Below are positions 37,111-45,893 of a stretch of 64,000 bases of DNA, piece by piece. Under the pieces are notes generated by a model. That model saw only the letters and a program-made list of their open reading frames with translations. It was not told the DNA's origin and did not search any database. Source of the stretch: Desulfuromonadaceae bacterium (GTDB lineage: Bacteria > Desulfobacterota > Desulfuromonadia > Desulfuromonadales > JAHYIW01); contig JAHYIW010000011.1 in NCBI GenBank assembly GCA_019429445.1, positions 1 through 64,000 of the forward strand, written 5' to 3'. The position numbers were made by a program, and so were the translations under genes. How positions within the stretch are numbered: the first letter of the stretch is position 1; each line of letters begins with the position of its first letter.

Positions 37111-37821
37111 TCAGGGGCAAACGCCGATGTAGACCGTTGCAATTCCGAAAGTCAGATCAAAATGGCGGACATCAACGAAACCGGCTGTCGTCAGCATTGC
37201 CTTGAACTCGCTGCGGGCGGGAAATTCGAGGACCGAATCGGGCAGGTAGGTGTAAGCCCCGCGATTTGAGAAGAGCCCGCCAATCAACGGCAGCAGCCGA
37301 CGGAAATAGAAGTAGTAGAGGACACGAAAGAAGCGGCTGGTCGGGGTCGAGAATTCGAGGATCACCACCCTCCCTCCCGGCTTGAGAACCCGACGCATTT
37401 CGTTGAGCCCGGTCTGACGTTCAACCACATTGCGAATTCCGAAAGCAATCGTCACCCCATCAAATACCCCGTCCGGGTGGGGCAGGGCTTCGCACGGCGC
37501 GTTGGCAAAAACGATGCGATGGGCAAAGGGGGATGCGGCAACTTTTTGCTGCCCACGAACCAGCATCCCCTGGGTAAAATCGGAACCGACAATCACCACG
37601 CTGGCCGGGGTTCGCTTGGCAATTTCGATCGCGACATCGCCCGTCCCGGTCGCAATGTCGAGCACCCGCCCGTGTTCAGGGATACGCAGACGCCCGACGG
37701 CAAAAGATCGCCACGAACGGTCAATCCCGAAGGACAGCAGCCGGTTGAGAAAATCGTAGCGCGGGGCAATGGTGTCGAACATATCGCGAATGCCGCGCCC
37801 TTTGTCAGTAAGTTTGTACAT
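37111..37821 (-). CDS. ubiE: Demethylmenaquinone/ubiquinone C-methyltransferase
   Basis: A 236-residue class I SAM methyltransferase that makes the last step of menaquinone synthesis (MenG/UbiE). Motif I is VLDIATGTGDVAIEIAK. Family hallmarks are MFDTIAPRYDFLNRLLSFGID near the N-terminus and FGIRNVVERQTGLNEMRRVL. The presence of a menaquinone enzyme fits an anaerobic respiring organism. Confidence 0.93.
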   Translation of the reverse strand: MYKLTDKGRGIRDMFDTIAPRYDFLNRLLSFGIDRSWRSFAVGRLRIPEHGRVLDIATGTGDVAIEIAKRTPASVVIVGSDFTQGMLVRGQQKVAASPFAHRIVFANAPCEALPHPDGVFDGVTIAFGIRNVVERQTGLNEMRRVLKPGGRVVILEFSTPTSRFFRVLYYFYFRRLLPLIGGLFSNRGAYTYLPDSVLEFPARSEFKAMLTTAGFVDVRHFDLTFGIATVYIGVCP

Positions 37822-37866
37822 CAGTCTCTTTCGCTGGGCAGAAAATGTTGACGCAGATGCATCGAT

Positions 37867-37895
37867 TTATTAGCATATCGCCTTGACGCTGTCAG
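37867..37895 (-). promoter_or_regulatory. Candidate sigma-70 promoter of ubiE
   Basis: On the minus strand CTGACA, a 17-base spacer and TAATAA lie about 45 bases before the ubiE ATG. Confidence 0.5.
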
Positions 37896-37976
37896 TAAAA
37901 AACCAGTGCGGCGCGCGACCGCCATCGAACCCGCTGAGCGCCAACCATGTCCCGCGCCCGGCGCCCTCCTTAACAA

Positions 37977-38018
37977 GGAACACCATGCCACCGCTGAGGA
38001 ACACCATGCCACCGCTGA
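37977..38018 (+). repeat. Tandem 21-bp duplication of a ribosome site plus start codon
   Basis: GGAACACCATGCCACCGCTG plus A occurs twice back to back (37977-37997 and 37998-38018). Each copy contains a GGA ribosome-site core and an ATG, and the period keeps the two starts in frame. Confidence 0.9.
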
Positions 38019-38401
38019 TTGTTATTGCCGCTGTTCTGCATCACCGCGACACCGTCCTGATCACCCAGCGGCGCCCCGCTTGCCGTCTGGCGGGAAAGTG
38101 GGAATTCCCCGGCGGCAAACTTGAGGATGACGAGTCGCCGCAGGATGGCCTCAAGCGAGAAATTCGCGAAGAACTCGGTATTGAAATAACCGTGGGGGAA
38201 ATTTTTGCGGTCAGCTATCACCGCTACGACTGGGGAACCGCGTTGATTCTTGCCTATACCTGCCAGCCGCTGTCGCTGGCGATCAAGAATCTCGAAGTGG
38301 CCGATCATCGCTGGGTAACGCCGGCAGCGATTGATGCGTTTGAGATGCTTCCCGCCGATGAGCCGATTGTGCGCAAATTACAGCACATTGGGGGGGATTA
38401 G
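37985..38401 (+). CDS. mutT: MutT-like Nudix hydrolase (8-oxo-dGTP diphosphatase type)
   Basis: A small protein cleaning oxidised nucleotides. The Nudix box reads GKLEDDESPQDG then LKREIREELGI, matching Gx5Ex7REUxEExGU. The N-terminal strand IVIAAVLHHRDTVLITQRR and the LAGKWEFPGGK lead-in are typical of MutT. Two in-frame ATGs at 37985 and 38006, each with its own ribosome site, arise from the 21-bp duplication; the downstream start gives the canonical 131-residue protein and the upstream start adds seven residues. Confidence 0.88.
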   Translation: MPPLRNTMPPLIVIAAVLHHRDTVLITQRRPACRLAGKWEFPGGKLEDDESPQDGLKREIREELGIEITVGEIFAVSYHRYDWGTALILAYTCQPLSLAIKNLEVADHRWVTPAAIDAFEMLPADEPIVRKLQHIGGD

Positions 38402-38467
38402 AGAGCCTTGCGCATAACGTTCAAACTCACTTGCCGCAAGGAAACTCAGCGTTGCTCAGGGAATTCC

Positions 38468-38516
38468 TTGACAGCAGACCAGCGACTATGTACCATTTGT
38501 ACATAAAGTACATAGT
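38468..38516 (+). promoter_or_regulatory. Promoter and operator of the toxin-antitoxin operon
   Basis: TTGACA (38468-38473), a 17-base spacer and TACCAT (38491-38496) make a good promoter. Over it lies a perfect inverted repeat ACTATGTAC (38485-38493) / GTACATAGT (38508-38516), with a third TGTAC in the middle, the likely binding site for antitoxin autorepression. Confidence 0.7.
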
Positions 38517-38528
38517 GGAGGTATTGCC

Positions 38529-38783
38529 ATGCACAATACAGTGACTACAGCCGAAGCCAGAAAAAAGCTTGCCGAGATCGTCAACAAGGTAGCGTACGGA
38601 AAAGAGCCCGTTGTGCTGACCCGTCGAGGGGAGGAGATTGCGGCCCTGATTTCCATGGAAGAACTGGAGTTACTTGAGCTTATTGAAGACCATATTGATA
38701 TCGAAGATGCAAAAAAAGCCCTTGCTGAACGAGGAGAAAACATCCCTGCGGAAAAAGTTTGGCAAGATTTGGGGCTTATCTGA
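38529..38783 (+). CDS. Phd/YefM family antitoxin
   Basis: An 84-residue antitoxin with the Phd/YefM DNA-binding start TTAEARKKLAEIVNKVAYGK and VVLTRRGEEIAALISMEELE. The C-terminal part, rich in charged residues, would bind and neutralise the toxin. The toxin gene starts three bases after its stop. The strong operator upstream fits autoregulation. Confidence 0.9.
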   Translation: MHNTVTTAEARKKLAEIVNKVAYGKEPVVLTRRGEEIAALISMEELELLELIEDHIDIEDAKKALAERGENIPAEKVWQDLGLI

Positions 38784-38786
38784 TCC

Positions 38787-39053
38787 ATGAAATATTCTGT
38801 TGAGTTCAGGCCCGCTGTCCTGAAGAGCCTCAAACAGCTGCCCAAGAAAGACCTGCAACGGGTCAAGAAAAAGATTGACGAAATAGCCGAGAATTTGCCT
38901 GAGCCTGCGACAACCAAAATGAAGGGAGGCCATTCTTTTCATAAAGTACGATCTGGTGATTATCGGATAATTTACGAAATTCATGGTGAACGGCTTGTCA
39001 TCCTTGTCGTAAAAGTTGGTCACCGGAAAGATGTATATAAAAAACTCCTGTAG
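38787..39053 (+). CDS. RelE/ParE family toxin
   Basis: An 88-residue toxin with the RelE fold order: VEFRPAVLKSLKQLPKKDLQ, the core HKVRSGDYRIIYEI and the C-terminal VVKVGHRKDVYKKL. The R-x-Y-R-x-x-Y pattern and terminal HRKDVY favour an mRNA-cleaving RelE-like enzyme over a gyrase-directed ParE. It is cotranscribed with the antitoxin. The restriction island begins about 300 bases downstream. Confidence 0.9.
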   Translation: MKYSVEFRPAVLKSLKQLPKKDLQRVKKKIDEIAENLPEPATTKMKGGHSFHKVRSGDYRIIYEIHGERLVILVVKVGHRKDVYKKLL

Positions 39054-39070
39054 CATCCCTTTCTGCACGA

Positions 39071-39222
39071 CGGAGAATATTTAAAAACAAAAAGGATCGG
39101 GAAGATTTCCGGCAACGCCTGGAGAAGTCATTTCTGGAAACCAGAATTGTCAGTTATGCTGTTGCCGGAGGTGAACCACTTGCCCTGACCAACAATTTTA
39201 ATCTGCAGGATTGAAGTTGTTG
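39071..39222 (+). repeat. Left copy of a ~150-bp direct repeat flanking the restriction locus
   Basis: From CGGAGAATATTTA to GATTGAAGTTGTTG this stretch is repeated with few changes at 45144-45296. It encodes an open tail, REDFRQRLEKSFLETRIVSY and then AVAGGEPLALTNNFNLQD with a TGA, which reads like the C-terminus of a lost protein. The rest of the 39054-39362 gap holds no gene that I can support. Confidence 0.85.
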
Positions 39223-39362
39223 GGGTTTTTGAGAGTGCCCTTTCAGAGCGTCCCCCCTTCCAGTTTCACCACCCCCTCTTGATTTATCTTCAACCTCTTC
39301 AGAAAAAGTGCTAACCTCCCAAGTGTTTGATTTCGATGAATTCTTGACGCAAGGGGGAATGC

Positions 39363-41896
39363 GTGTCAGCTAAAGAAGCTACCGCAAGAATCAAGATCAA
39401 CAAACTGCTCGAAGGGGCGGGTTGGCGATTCTTTCCAGAGGGGGCCGCTTCTGCCAACATTCGTCTTGAGCCTGGTGTCATCCTCAAAACAACCGACCTC
39501 GACACCCTTGGCGACATTTCGAGGAAGTCGACAAGAAGGGATTTGTCGACTTTTTATTGCTCGACACCAAGGGCTTTCCGCTGATTGTCCTCGAAGCCAA
39601 GGCCGAGGAGAAAAACCCGTTGGTCGGCAAGGAGCAGGCGCGCAAGTACGCCCGTTCTCTGAATTGCCGCTTCGTTATCCTCTCCAACGGTAATCTGCAC
39701 TATTTCTGGGACCTGGAGCGCGGCAACCCTTACGTCATCACCTCGTTTCCGACTCCCGATTCGGTCACCGGCTACCAAAAGGTCACGCCCAACCCGCAAC
39801 GCCTCATCGAGGATCAGGTCGAGGCAGACTACATCGTGCTGACGCAACGCCCGAACTATCAATCGGAAGCGGCGTGGTGCAATGAGGTCGAACGGCCCGA
39901 TTTCATCCAGGTCAACAAGTTGCGCTTTCTGCGCCCTTATCAGTTGAAAGCCATCCACGCCCTGCAACACGCGGTCAAGGAAGGCAAAGATCGATTCCTC
40001 TTCGAGATGGCCACCGGCACCGGCAAAACCCTCACTGCCGCCGCCGTCATCAAGCTCTTCCTCCGCTCCGGCAATGCCCGGCGTGTGCTCTTCCTGGTTG
40101 ATCGCCTCGAACTTGAGGATCAGGCCAAGAAAGCCTTCGCCACCCTTCTCTGTGCCGATTTTCAGACAGTCATCTACAAGGAGAACCGCGACGACTGGCG
40201 GCGGGCGGAGATCGTCGTCACCACCGTGCAGTCGCTCCTTTTCAACAACAAGTACCAGCGGCTCTTCTCGCCGACCGATTTCGATCTGGTCATCTCCGAC
40301 GAGGCGCAACGCTCCATCGGTGGCAACGCCCGCGCCGTCTTCGATTACTTCATTGGCTACAAACTTGGCCTCACCGCCACGCCGCGCGATTACCTCAAGC
40401 GCTTCGACAAGACCAGCCCCACGACCCGCGACCCGCGCGAGGCTGAACGCCGACTGCTGCTTGACACCTACCGCACCTTCGGCTGCGACAGCGGCCAGCC
40501 GACCTTTCGCTACTCCCTGCTCGACGGGGTCAAGGATGGCTACCTGATCAGCCCGACGGTGGTGGATGCCAGGACCGAGGTCACGACGGATCTGCTTTTT
40601 GAGGAAGGTTTTGTGGTCGAATTCAAGGACGATACCGGGGAGGACCAGCAGGAAGTCTACAAACAGCGCGAGTTTGAAAAACGATTCTTCTCCGAGGCGA
40701 CCAATATGGTCTTTTGTAAGGCTTTTCTGGATAACGCTCTGCGCGACCCGGTCAGCGGAGAGGTCGGCAAGGCGATCATCTTTGCCGTCAGTCAACATCA
40801 TGCGGCCAAGCTGACGCAGATCCTCAACCTGATAGCCGACCGCATGTTCCCCGGCAAATACCAGTCTGACTTCGCCGTGCAGGTGACTTCGCAGATTTCC
40901 GACGCCCAGCAGTTCACCATCAACTTCGCAAATAACAACCTGCTCGGTTCCGGTAACGTCCTGCCATCCTACAAGACCAGCAAGGTGCGAGCTTGCGTCA
41001 CTGTCGGTATGATGACCACCGGCTATGATTGCCCGGATATTTTGAACATCGGGATGTTCCGTCCGATCTTCTCGCCGACCGACTTTATCCAGATCAAGGG
41101 GCGCGGCACCCGCAAGCACAACTTCCTCGAACAGCTGTTCGACGCGGGGATCAAGGAGACGGTGAAGGAACCCCATAAAAGGGCCTTCAAGCTCTTCGAC
41201 TTCTTTGCCAACTGCGAATACTTCGAGACCGAGTTCGATTACGACGAGGTCCTCAAACTCCCCAAGCCCAAGGATAAGGGCGAAGATGGAGGGGATCCGC
41301 CGCCGTACGCTGAGACCTACGAGCACCTTGGTTCTGACATCCTGGCCGGCATCAAGGAAGAGATGATCGGCCTGGACGGGATGAGGATCGACCGGATGTT
41401 CTTCGAGAAGTTCGAAGAGGTCGTGCTGGAGAACGACTTCATCGCCCAGGCGGTCGAGGACGGCCAGTGGGATCGGGTTATCGACTACGTCAACCGCGAG
41501 GTCTTTGACAAGCCGAACGAGTACTACACCCTCGACAAACTGCGTAAGGCGGCTGCTGTCGACCGTCGCCTGACCTTGCGTGAGATTCTGGAGAAAGTCT
41601 TCGGCCTGATTCCGCGCTTCAAGTCGAAAGATGAACTGCTGGAAGAGGAGTTCGCCAAGTTCGTCGCCGACGTCAAGCCCGAAGAGGCCGCTGCGATCCC
41701 GGCGATCAAAACCTACTTCAAGGCCTACGTCACCAGCGACCAGGTGCGTCACATCATCGAGAGCAAGCACTTCACCGATCTGGCGACCAACCCGGTCTTC
41801 TCCTCCAACGATTTCCGCGCCGTGCCGCCGAAATACCGCACCTATGTCCCGGAGTACGTCAAGGATTACGTCTCACTAAACCAGTTTGCGGCATAA
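39363..41896 (+). pseudogene. hsdR: Type I restriction endonuclease subunit R, frameshifted near the N-terminus
   Basis: The gene starts at a GTG (39363) behind AAGGGGGAA and reads SAKEATARIKINKLLEGAGW and on to LDTLGD, then loses frame near 39513-39516. The other frame continues with EEVDKKGFVDFLLLDTKGFP and the nuclease lysine in VLEAKAEEK. One missing base there would restore a normal HsdR start. The 779-residue remainder has ATP-helicase motifs (MATGTGKT, SDEAQRS, IKGRGTRKH) intact. If real, the shift removes the first ~52 residues and, from the next start, the first nuclease Asp. A sequencing error cannot be excluded. It is the first gene of the restriction locus. Confidence 0.8.
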
Positions 41897-41988
41897 TTCT
41901 GTGCGCTCATAACAATGCGATGCTAAATTCGGCAAATTCGATATATTTGAACCCTTTGAATTCGAGGGGTTTGAGGAGCACAAATGTC

Positions 41989-42309
41989 ATGGCTAAGGAA
42001 AAGAGAAGCACACTCGAGGTTCAGGGGTTGGCGATCGCCATCATTAGCAAACATAACCAGGATTATATCTCCCTTACAGATATCGCCCGGCATCGGGATT
42101 CACAAGAGCCTTTTTCGATCATCAATAACTGGATGCGCACCCGGAGCACGATTGAATTCCTTGGGCTTTGGGAAACGCTGAACAATCCGGATTTTAAACC
42201 TATCGAATTCGAGAGGTTTAAAAGTGAAGCCGGCAGTAACTATTTTGTCCTCTCGCCGCAACGGTGGATCGACGGCGATCAAACAGCTCAAGTGATGACC
42301 ATGCCATGA
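41989..42309 (+). CDS. KilA-N domain protein, truncated
   Basis: A 106-residue protein with the N-terminal part of the KilA-N fold (DYISLTDIARHRDSQEPFSI, then NWMRTRSTIEFLGLWE). Usual members with this start are ~270 residues; here the frame ends soon after SPQRWIDGD, so the second half is missing. GAGGAG precedes the ATG. Its TGA overlaps the ATG of the next gene. Small KilA-N genes are often found inside type I restriction operons, where their role is unclear. Confidence 0.7.
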   Translation: MAKEKRSTLEVQGLAIAIISKHNQDYISLTDIARHRDSQEPFSIINNWMRTRSTIEFLGLWETLNNPDFKPIEFERFKSEAGSNYFVLSPQRWIDGDQTAQVMTMP

Positions 42310-42725
42310 ACATGGATAAACAGGATGCTCAGGATAAAAGCTTGAAGCATGAGCAGATTACCAGCAGCGTAATTGGTTGTGCTTTTGAAGTCATAAATGA
42401 ACTTGGCGCCGGTTTTCTTGAGTCTGTTTATGAGAAGGCCTTGCTTCTTGTCCTGCGACAAAAGGGCTTGGCGGCCATCACTCAGCATCCTGTTAAGGTG
42501 ATGTTCAGGAACGAGTGTGTGGGAGACTTTTATGCCGATATTATTGTTGAGGGGAAGGTCATTGTTGAGCTCAAGGCAGTAAAGGCGATTGCGCCCGAAC
42601 ATCAAGCTCAAATTGTCAATTACTTGAATGCCACGGGGTTCGAAGTCGGCCTTCTCATCAATTTTGGCTGCCAAAAACTCGAATATAAGCGCTTCACCAG
42701 GAGCAAGGGCATTAAACATGGATAG
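42306..42725 (+). CDS. GxxExxY family protein
   Basis: A 139-residue protein named for its motif, here GFLESVY in ELGAGFLESVYEKAL. Further marks are VIVELKAVKAIAPEHQAQIV and LNATGFEVGLLINFG, which have the layout of a PD-(D/E)xK-like nuclease core (E-L-K). Its function is not known. The start overlaps the KilA-N stop by four bases. The 70 bases after it contain a degenerate second copy of its own opening words (GGATAGACAGGATGTTCAGG), so a small local duplication is likely. Confidence 0.8.
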   Translation: MNMDKQDAQDKSLKHEQITSSVIGCAFEVINELGAGFLESVYEKALLLVLRQKGLAAITQHPVKVMFRNECVGDFYADIIVEGKVIVELKAVKAIAPEHQAQIVNYLNATGFEVGLLINFGCQKLEYKRFTRSKGIKHG

Positions 42726-42798
42726 ACAGGATGTTCAGGGTTGTATGTTCGCCTTTTATCCTGCTTATCCAGTCCATCCATGTAAATAAAGGAATCGA

Positions 42799-44832
42799 AT
42801 GTTAGACACTGATACCAAACGCCGCATCGACACCGCCCGCGACATCCTCGTCGGTAAAGTCCCAGACCCAAAAAGCCAGGTCGAACAGATCACCATCGCC
42901 CTGATCTACAAATTCATGGACGACATGGACGCCGAGAGCGAAGAGTTCGGCGGTCAGCGCAAGTTCTTTACCGGTGACTTCGCCCGCTACGGCTGGGCCA
43001 AGCTCATGCACTCCGGCCTCGGCGGGCACGAGACCTTGAACCTTTACGCCGAGGGGATCACCAAGATGCCGGAGAATCCCGGCATCCCGCTGCTGTTTCG
43101 CGACATCTTCAAGAACGCCTATCTCCCTTATCGCGACCCGGAGACGCTGCGCGCTTTTCTCAAGATCATCGACGAGTTCAGCTACGACCACAGCGAGCGC
43201 CTCGGCGATGCCTTCGAGTATTTGCTTTCGGTCCTTGGTTCGCAGGGGGACGCCGGGCAGTTTCGCACCCCGCGCCATATCATCGACTTCATGGTCAAGG
43301 TCCTTGACCCGAAGAAGAACGAAACCATCCTCGACCCGGCCTGCGGCACCGCCGGCTTTTTGATCTCTGCGTACAAACACATCCTGGCGACCAATACAAC
43401 CCCTCCCCAGCCCTCCCCTTATCAAGGGAGGGAGTCAAGCCTCCCCCCTGACAAGGGGGGATTGAGGGGGGTTAGCACCCTGACCCCGGACGACAAGGGG
43501 CGACTCGCCAAAAACTTCAAGGGCTACGACATCTCCCCCGACATGGTGCGCCTGTCGCTGGTCAACCTCTACCTGCACGGTTTCGCCGATCCGCACATCG
43601 TCGAGTACGACACCCTGACCTCCGAGGAGCGTTGGAACGAATTCGCTGACGTCATCCTCGCCAACCCGCCCTTCATGTCGCCGAAAGGGGGGATCAAGCC
43701 GCACAAGCGTTTTTCCATTCAGGCCAAGCGCAGCGAAGTGCTGTTCGTCGACTACATGGCCGAGCACCTCACCCCCAACGGTCGTGCCGCGATCATCGTG
43801 CCGGAGGGGATCATCTTCCAGAGCCAGGGCGCCTACAAGGAGCTGCGCAAGCTGCTGGTCGAAAACTCTCTCGTCGCCGTGGTCTCGTTGCCGGCGGGGT
43901 GTTTCAACCCCTACTCCGGGGTGAAGACCTCGATCCTTATTCTCGACAAGTCCCTCGCCAGAACCGCCGAGACCATCGCCTTTTTCAAGGTCGAGAACGA
44001 CGGCTTCGGTCTCGGCGCCCAGCGCCGCACCATCGGCAAGAACGATCTGCCGCAGGTCCAGGCCGAACTCGCAGCCTACCTTCAAGCCCTGCGCAACAGA
44101 GTGGCCACCGAGTCCATCCTTTCCACCTCGTCCACCGCCCAGATCGTGCCGAAAACCAAGATCGCCGCGAATGGGGATTACAATTTGAGTGGGGAGCGGT
44201 ATCGGGCGGGGGTAACGAGCAATCATGCCTACCCGCTTGTATACCTTGGTGAGGAATGTCTTTTCCGAGTGGATAGCGGAGGCACGCCGAAGTCTAATTT
44301 CGAGGAGTATTGGGGCGGCGGTATTCCTTGGGCAACGCTCGTTGATTTGCCAGCAACCGATTTTATCTCACAAATCACCACGACCAAACGGACGATTTCC
44401 GAAAAAGGGCTGCGTGAATCGTCAGCAAAGATGATTCCGGCAAACTCGGTCATTGTCTCGACCCGTGCGACCATTGGGCGCATCGCCATCAACCGCGTAC
44501 CCATCGCAACAAATCAAGGTTTCAAGAACGCCGTGATTGAAGATTCTGCGCGAGCGGTGCCGGAATATGTGGCGCTCGCACTCACCAAACTTGTACCGAC
44601 GATGAAGGCTTGGGCAACGGGCGGAACGTTCGCAGAGATTTCCAAATCCAAGTTCTGCGAACTCCAGATCCCCCTGCCGCCGCTGGAGGTGCAGAAGGAG
44701 ATCGTTGCGGAGATAGAGGAGCGCCAGCACGAGATTCCTCGGCTCAAGAGCGCAATCGAAAATGAAGAGAAGAAGATCCAGACCACCCTGGCGCGGGTCT
44801 GGGGGGAAGAAGAGAAAGGTGACCCACAATGA
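42799..44832 (+). CDS. Type I-like N6-adenine methyltransferase fused to a single-TRD specificity domain (HsdM-HsdS)
   Basis: A 677-residue fusion. Residues ~1-165 are the HsdM N-terminal helical domain; the methylase core has motif I DPACGTAGFLISAY (about 180-193) and motif IV NPPF. Residues ~475-670 form one target-recognition domain plus helix, as in half an HsdS (GGTPKSNFEEYWGGGIPW, LPPLEVQKEIVAEIEERQHE). A single recognition domain suggests the enzyme pairs up to read a symmetric site. Between motifs I and IV, about 25 residues (PPQPSPYQGRESSLPPDKGG) come from an inserted palindromic element. With hsdR frameshifted, it may now act as a solitary methylase. Confidence 0.85.
   Translation: MLDTDTKRRIDTARDILVGKVPDPKSQVEQITIALIYKFMDDMDAESEEFGGQRKFFTGDFARYGWAKLMHSGLGGHETLNLYAEGITKMPENPGIPLLFRDIFKNAYLPYRDPETLRAFLKIIDEFSYDHSERLGDAFEYLLSVLGSQGDAGQFRTPRHIIDFMVKVLDPKKNETILDPACGTAGFLISAYKHILATNTTPPQPSPYQGRESSLPPDKGGLRGVSTLTPDDKGRLAKNFKGYDISPDMVRLSLVNLYLHGFADPHIVEYDTLTSEERWNEFADVILANPPFMSPKGGIKPHKRFSIQAKRSEVLFVDYMAEHLTPNGRAAIIVPEGIIFQSQGAYKELRKLLVENSLVAVVSLPAGCFNPYSGVKTSILILDKSLARTAETIAFFKVENDGFGLGAQRRTIGKNDLPQVQAELAAYLQALRNRVATESILSTSSTAQIVPKTKIAANGDYNLSGERYRAGVTSNHAYPLVYLGEECLFRVDSGGTPKSNFEEYWGGGIPWATLVDLPATDFISQITTTKRTISEKGLRESSAKMIPANSVIVSTRATIGRIAINRVPIATNQGFKNAVIEDSARAVPEYVALALTKLVPTMKAWATGGTFAEISKSKFCELQIPLPPLEVQKEIVAEIEERQHEIPRLKSAIENEEKKIQTTLARVWGEEEKGDPQ
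43398..43473. repeat. Palindromic element inserted in frame in the hsdM-hsdS gene
   Basis: About 76 bases with imperfect outer inverted ends (AACCCCTC / GAGGGGGGTT) and two inner hairpins, CCCTCCC-CTTATCAA-GGGAGGG and CCCCCC-TGACAA-GGGGGG. The element adds about 25 codons without breaking the frame. Confidence 0.75.
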
Positions 44833-45143
44833 CCAGGAATAAATCAGGGCGGTGCCCCTATTAATTTATCAATCGCAATTGTTCACCATGTGCTCGACCA
44901 GGAAAACACACGCATTCAACAAAAAAGCCGCGCGTATGATCTGTACTGTACAAATCATATGCGCGACTTGTGTCGTTACTATTTGCATCACGGTAATATG
45001 GACAGATCGTAGGCTGGGCACGGTCCAGCACCGGCAATCTGGTGGCGGTGCCCACCCTGCGGAACTTTATGCCACACCTCGATCTGTACGGCTTGACGCC
45101 CCCCGTAGTCATTCATCCTGTGATGATCCAGGCAATTGAGTGG
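44833..45143. other. Gene-free gap with inverted repeats after hsdM-hsdS
   Basis: No supportable gene. It contains a near-palindrome at about 44926-44965 (GCGCGTATGAT, then a centre with TGTACTGTACA, then ATCATATGCGC). A second hairpin-forming unit lies at about 45010-45060, where CTGGGCACGG faces GGTGCCCACC. These look like dispersed intergenic repeats. Confidence 0.5.
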
Positions 45144-45296
45144 CGGAGAATATTTAGAAAAAAGTTTGGGAAGATTTCCGGCAACGCCTGGAGAAGTCAT
45201 TTCTGGAAACCAGAATTGTCAGTTATGCTGTTGCCGGAGGTGGACCACTTGCCCTGACCTGACTAACAACTTTAATCTGCAGGATTGAAGTTGTTG
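45144..45296 (+). repeat. Right copy of the ~150-bp direct repeat flanking the restriction locus
   Basis: Nearly identical to 39071-39222 and in the same direction. In this copy a small insertion (TGACCTGACTAAC against TGACCAAC) introduces an early stop after AVAGGGPLALT. The following 190 bases up to the next gene hold nothing recognisable. Confidence 0.85.
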
Positions 45297-45486
45297 CGTT
45301 TTGTAAGAATGTCCCGCCTTTTATTTGAGCGTCCGGTAGTTGCTGCATAAGGAGCTTCTGGATGCGTGCGAAGATGTGCAGGACTTTCGTAGAATTTTCC
45401 AGCGTCGACAAAGAAGACTTGACCCACACGGTACCGGAGCGGTATCACTGTGAGGAATGCACACCAAACAAAGGGGGGGCAATCCT

Positions 45487-45780
45487 GTGGAGAAAGATCA
45501 TTTGACGATTATTCTGGAAGATATCAGCAGCAAATTTGACCTGGTTCTCGAAGGGCACGAAGTCCTGCGCCAGGAGATTCGCGAAGTGCGCGAGGAGTCG
45601 AATGCCCGACACGACCATACGGCATTTCTACTCTCGGCACTGAACGACAAGATCGATTCCGTCGAGTCGCAGCTTGGTAAAAAGATCGATGCCGTTGCCC
45701 ACGACCTTGCCGACCACCGCAAGGATACCGAAGCGCACGGGACGGTATGGCGGATCAAAGAGCGCGGCGAAGAACCCTGA
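45487..45780 (+). CDS. Small coiled-coil protein of unknown function
   Basis: A 97-residue, highly charged, probably helical protein: LTIILEDISSKFDLVLEGHE, then heptad-like text through VESQLGKKIDAVAHDLADHR. I prefer the GTG at 45487, which has a GGGGGG stretch eight bases upstream; the ATG at 45457 has its only ribosome-like motif too close. I do not recognise a function. Confidence 0.55.
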   Translation: MEKDHLTIILEDISSKFDLVLEGHEVLRQEIREVREESNARHDHTAFLLSALNDKIDSVESQLGKKIDAVAHDLADHRKDTEAHGTVWRIKERGEEP

Positions 45781-45893
45781 ACCGCAAAGCCAGCGAACCA
45801 CCCATCATGGCGGCCCGTGTTTTTGCGTAACTGCTGCCAATCATTTTCGCCCGTGGGGCAATGCCAATTAAATAAACTATCCCCGGAAGCACA

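Noticed and set aside
39557-41770. Long minus-strand open frame opposite hsdR
   Set aside because: It is a shadow of the helicase gene in GC-rich DNA; no family resemblance.
44852-45139. Open frame of 95 codons after hsdM-hsdS
   Set aside because: No ribosome site, no recognisable family, and it runs through inverted repeats.
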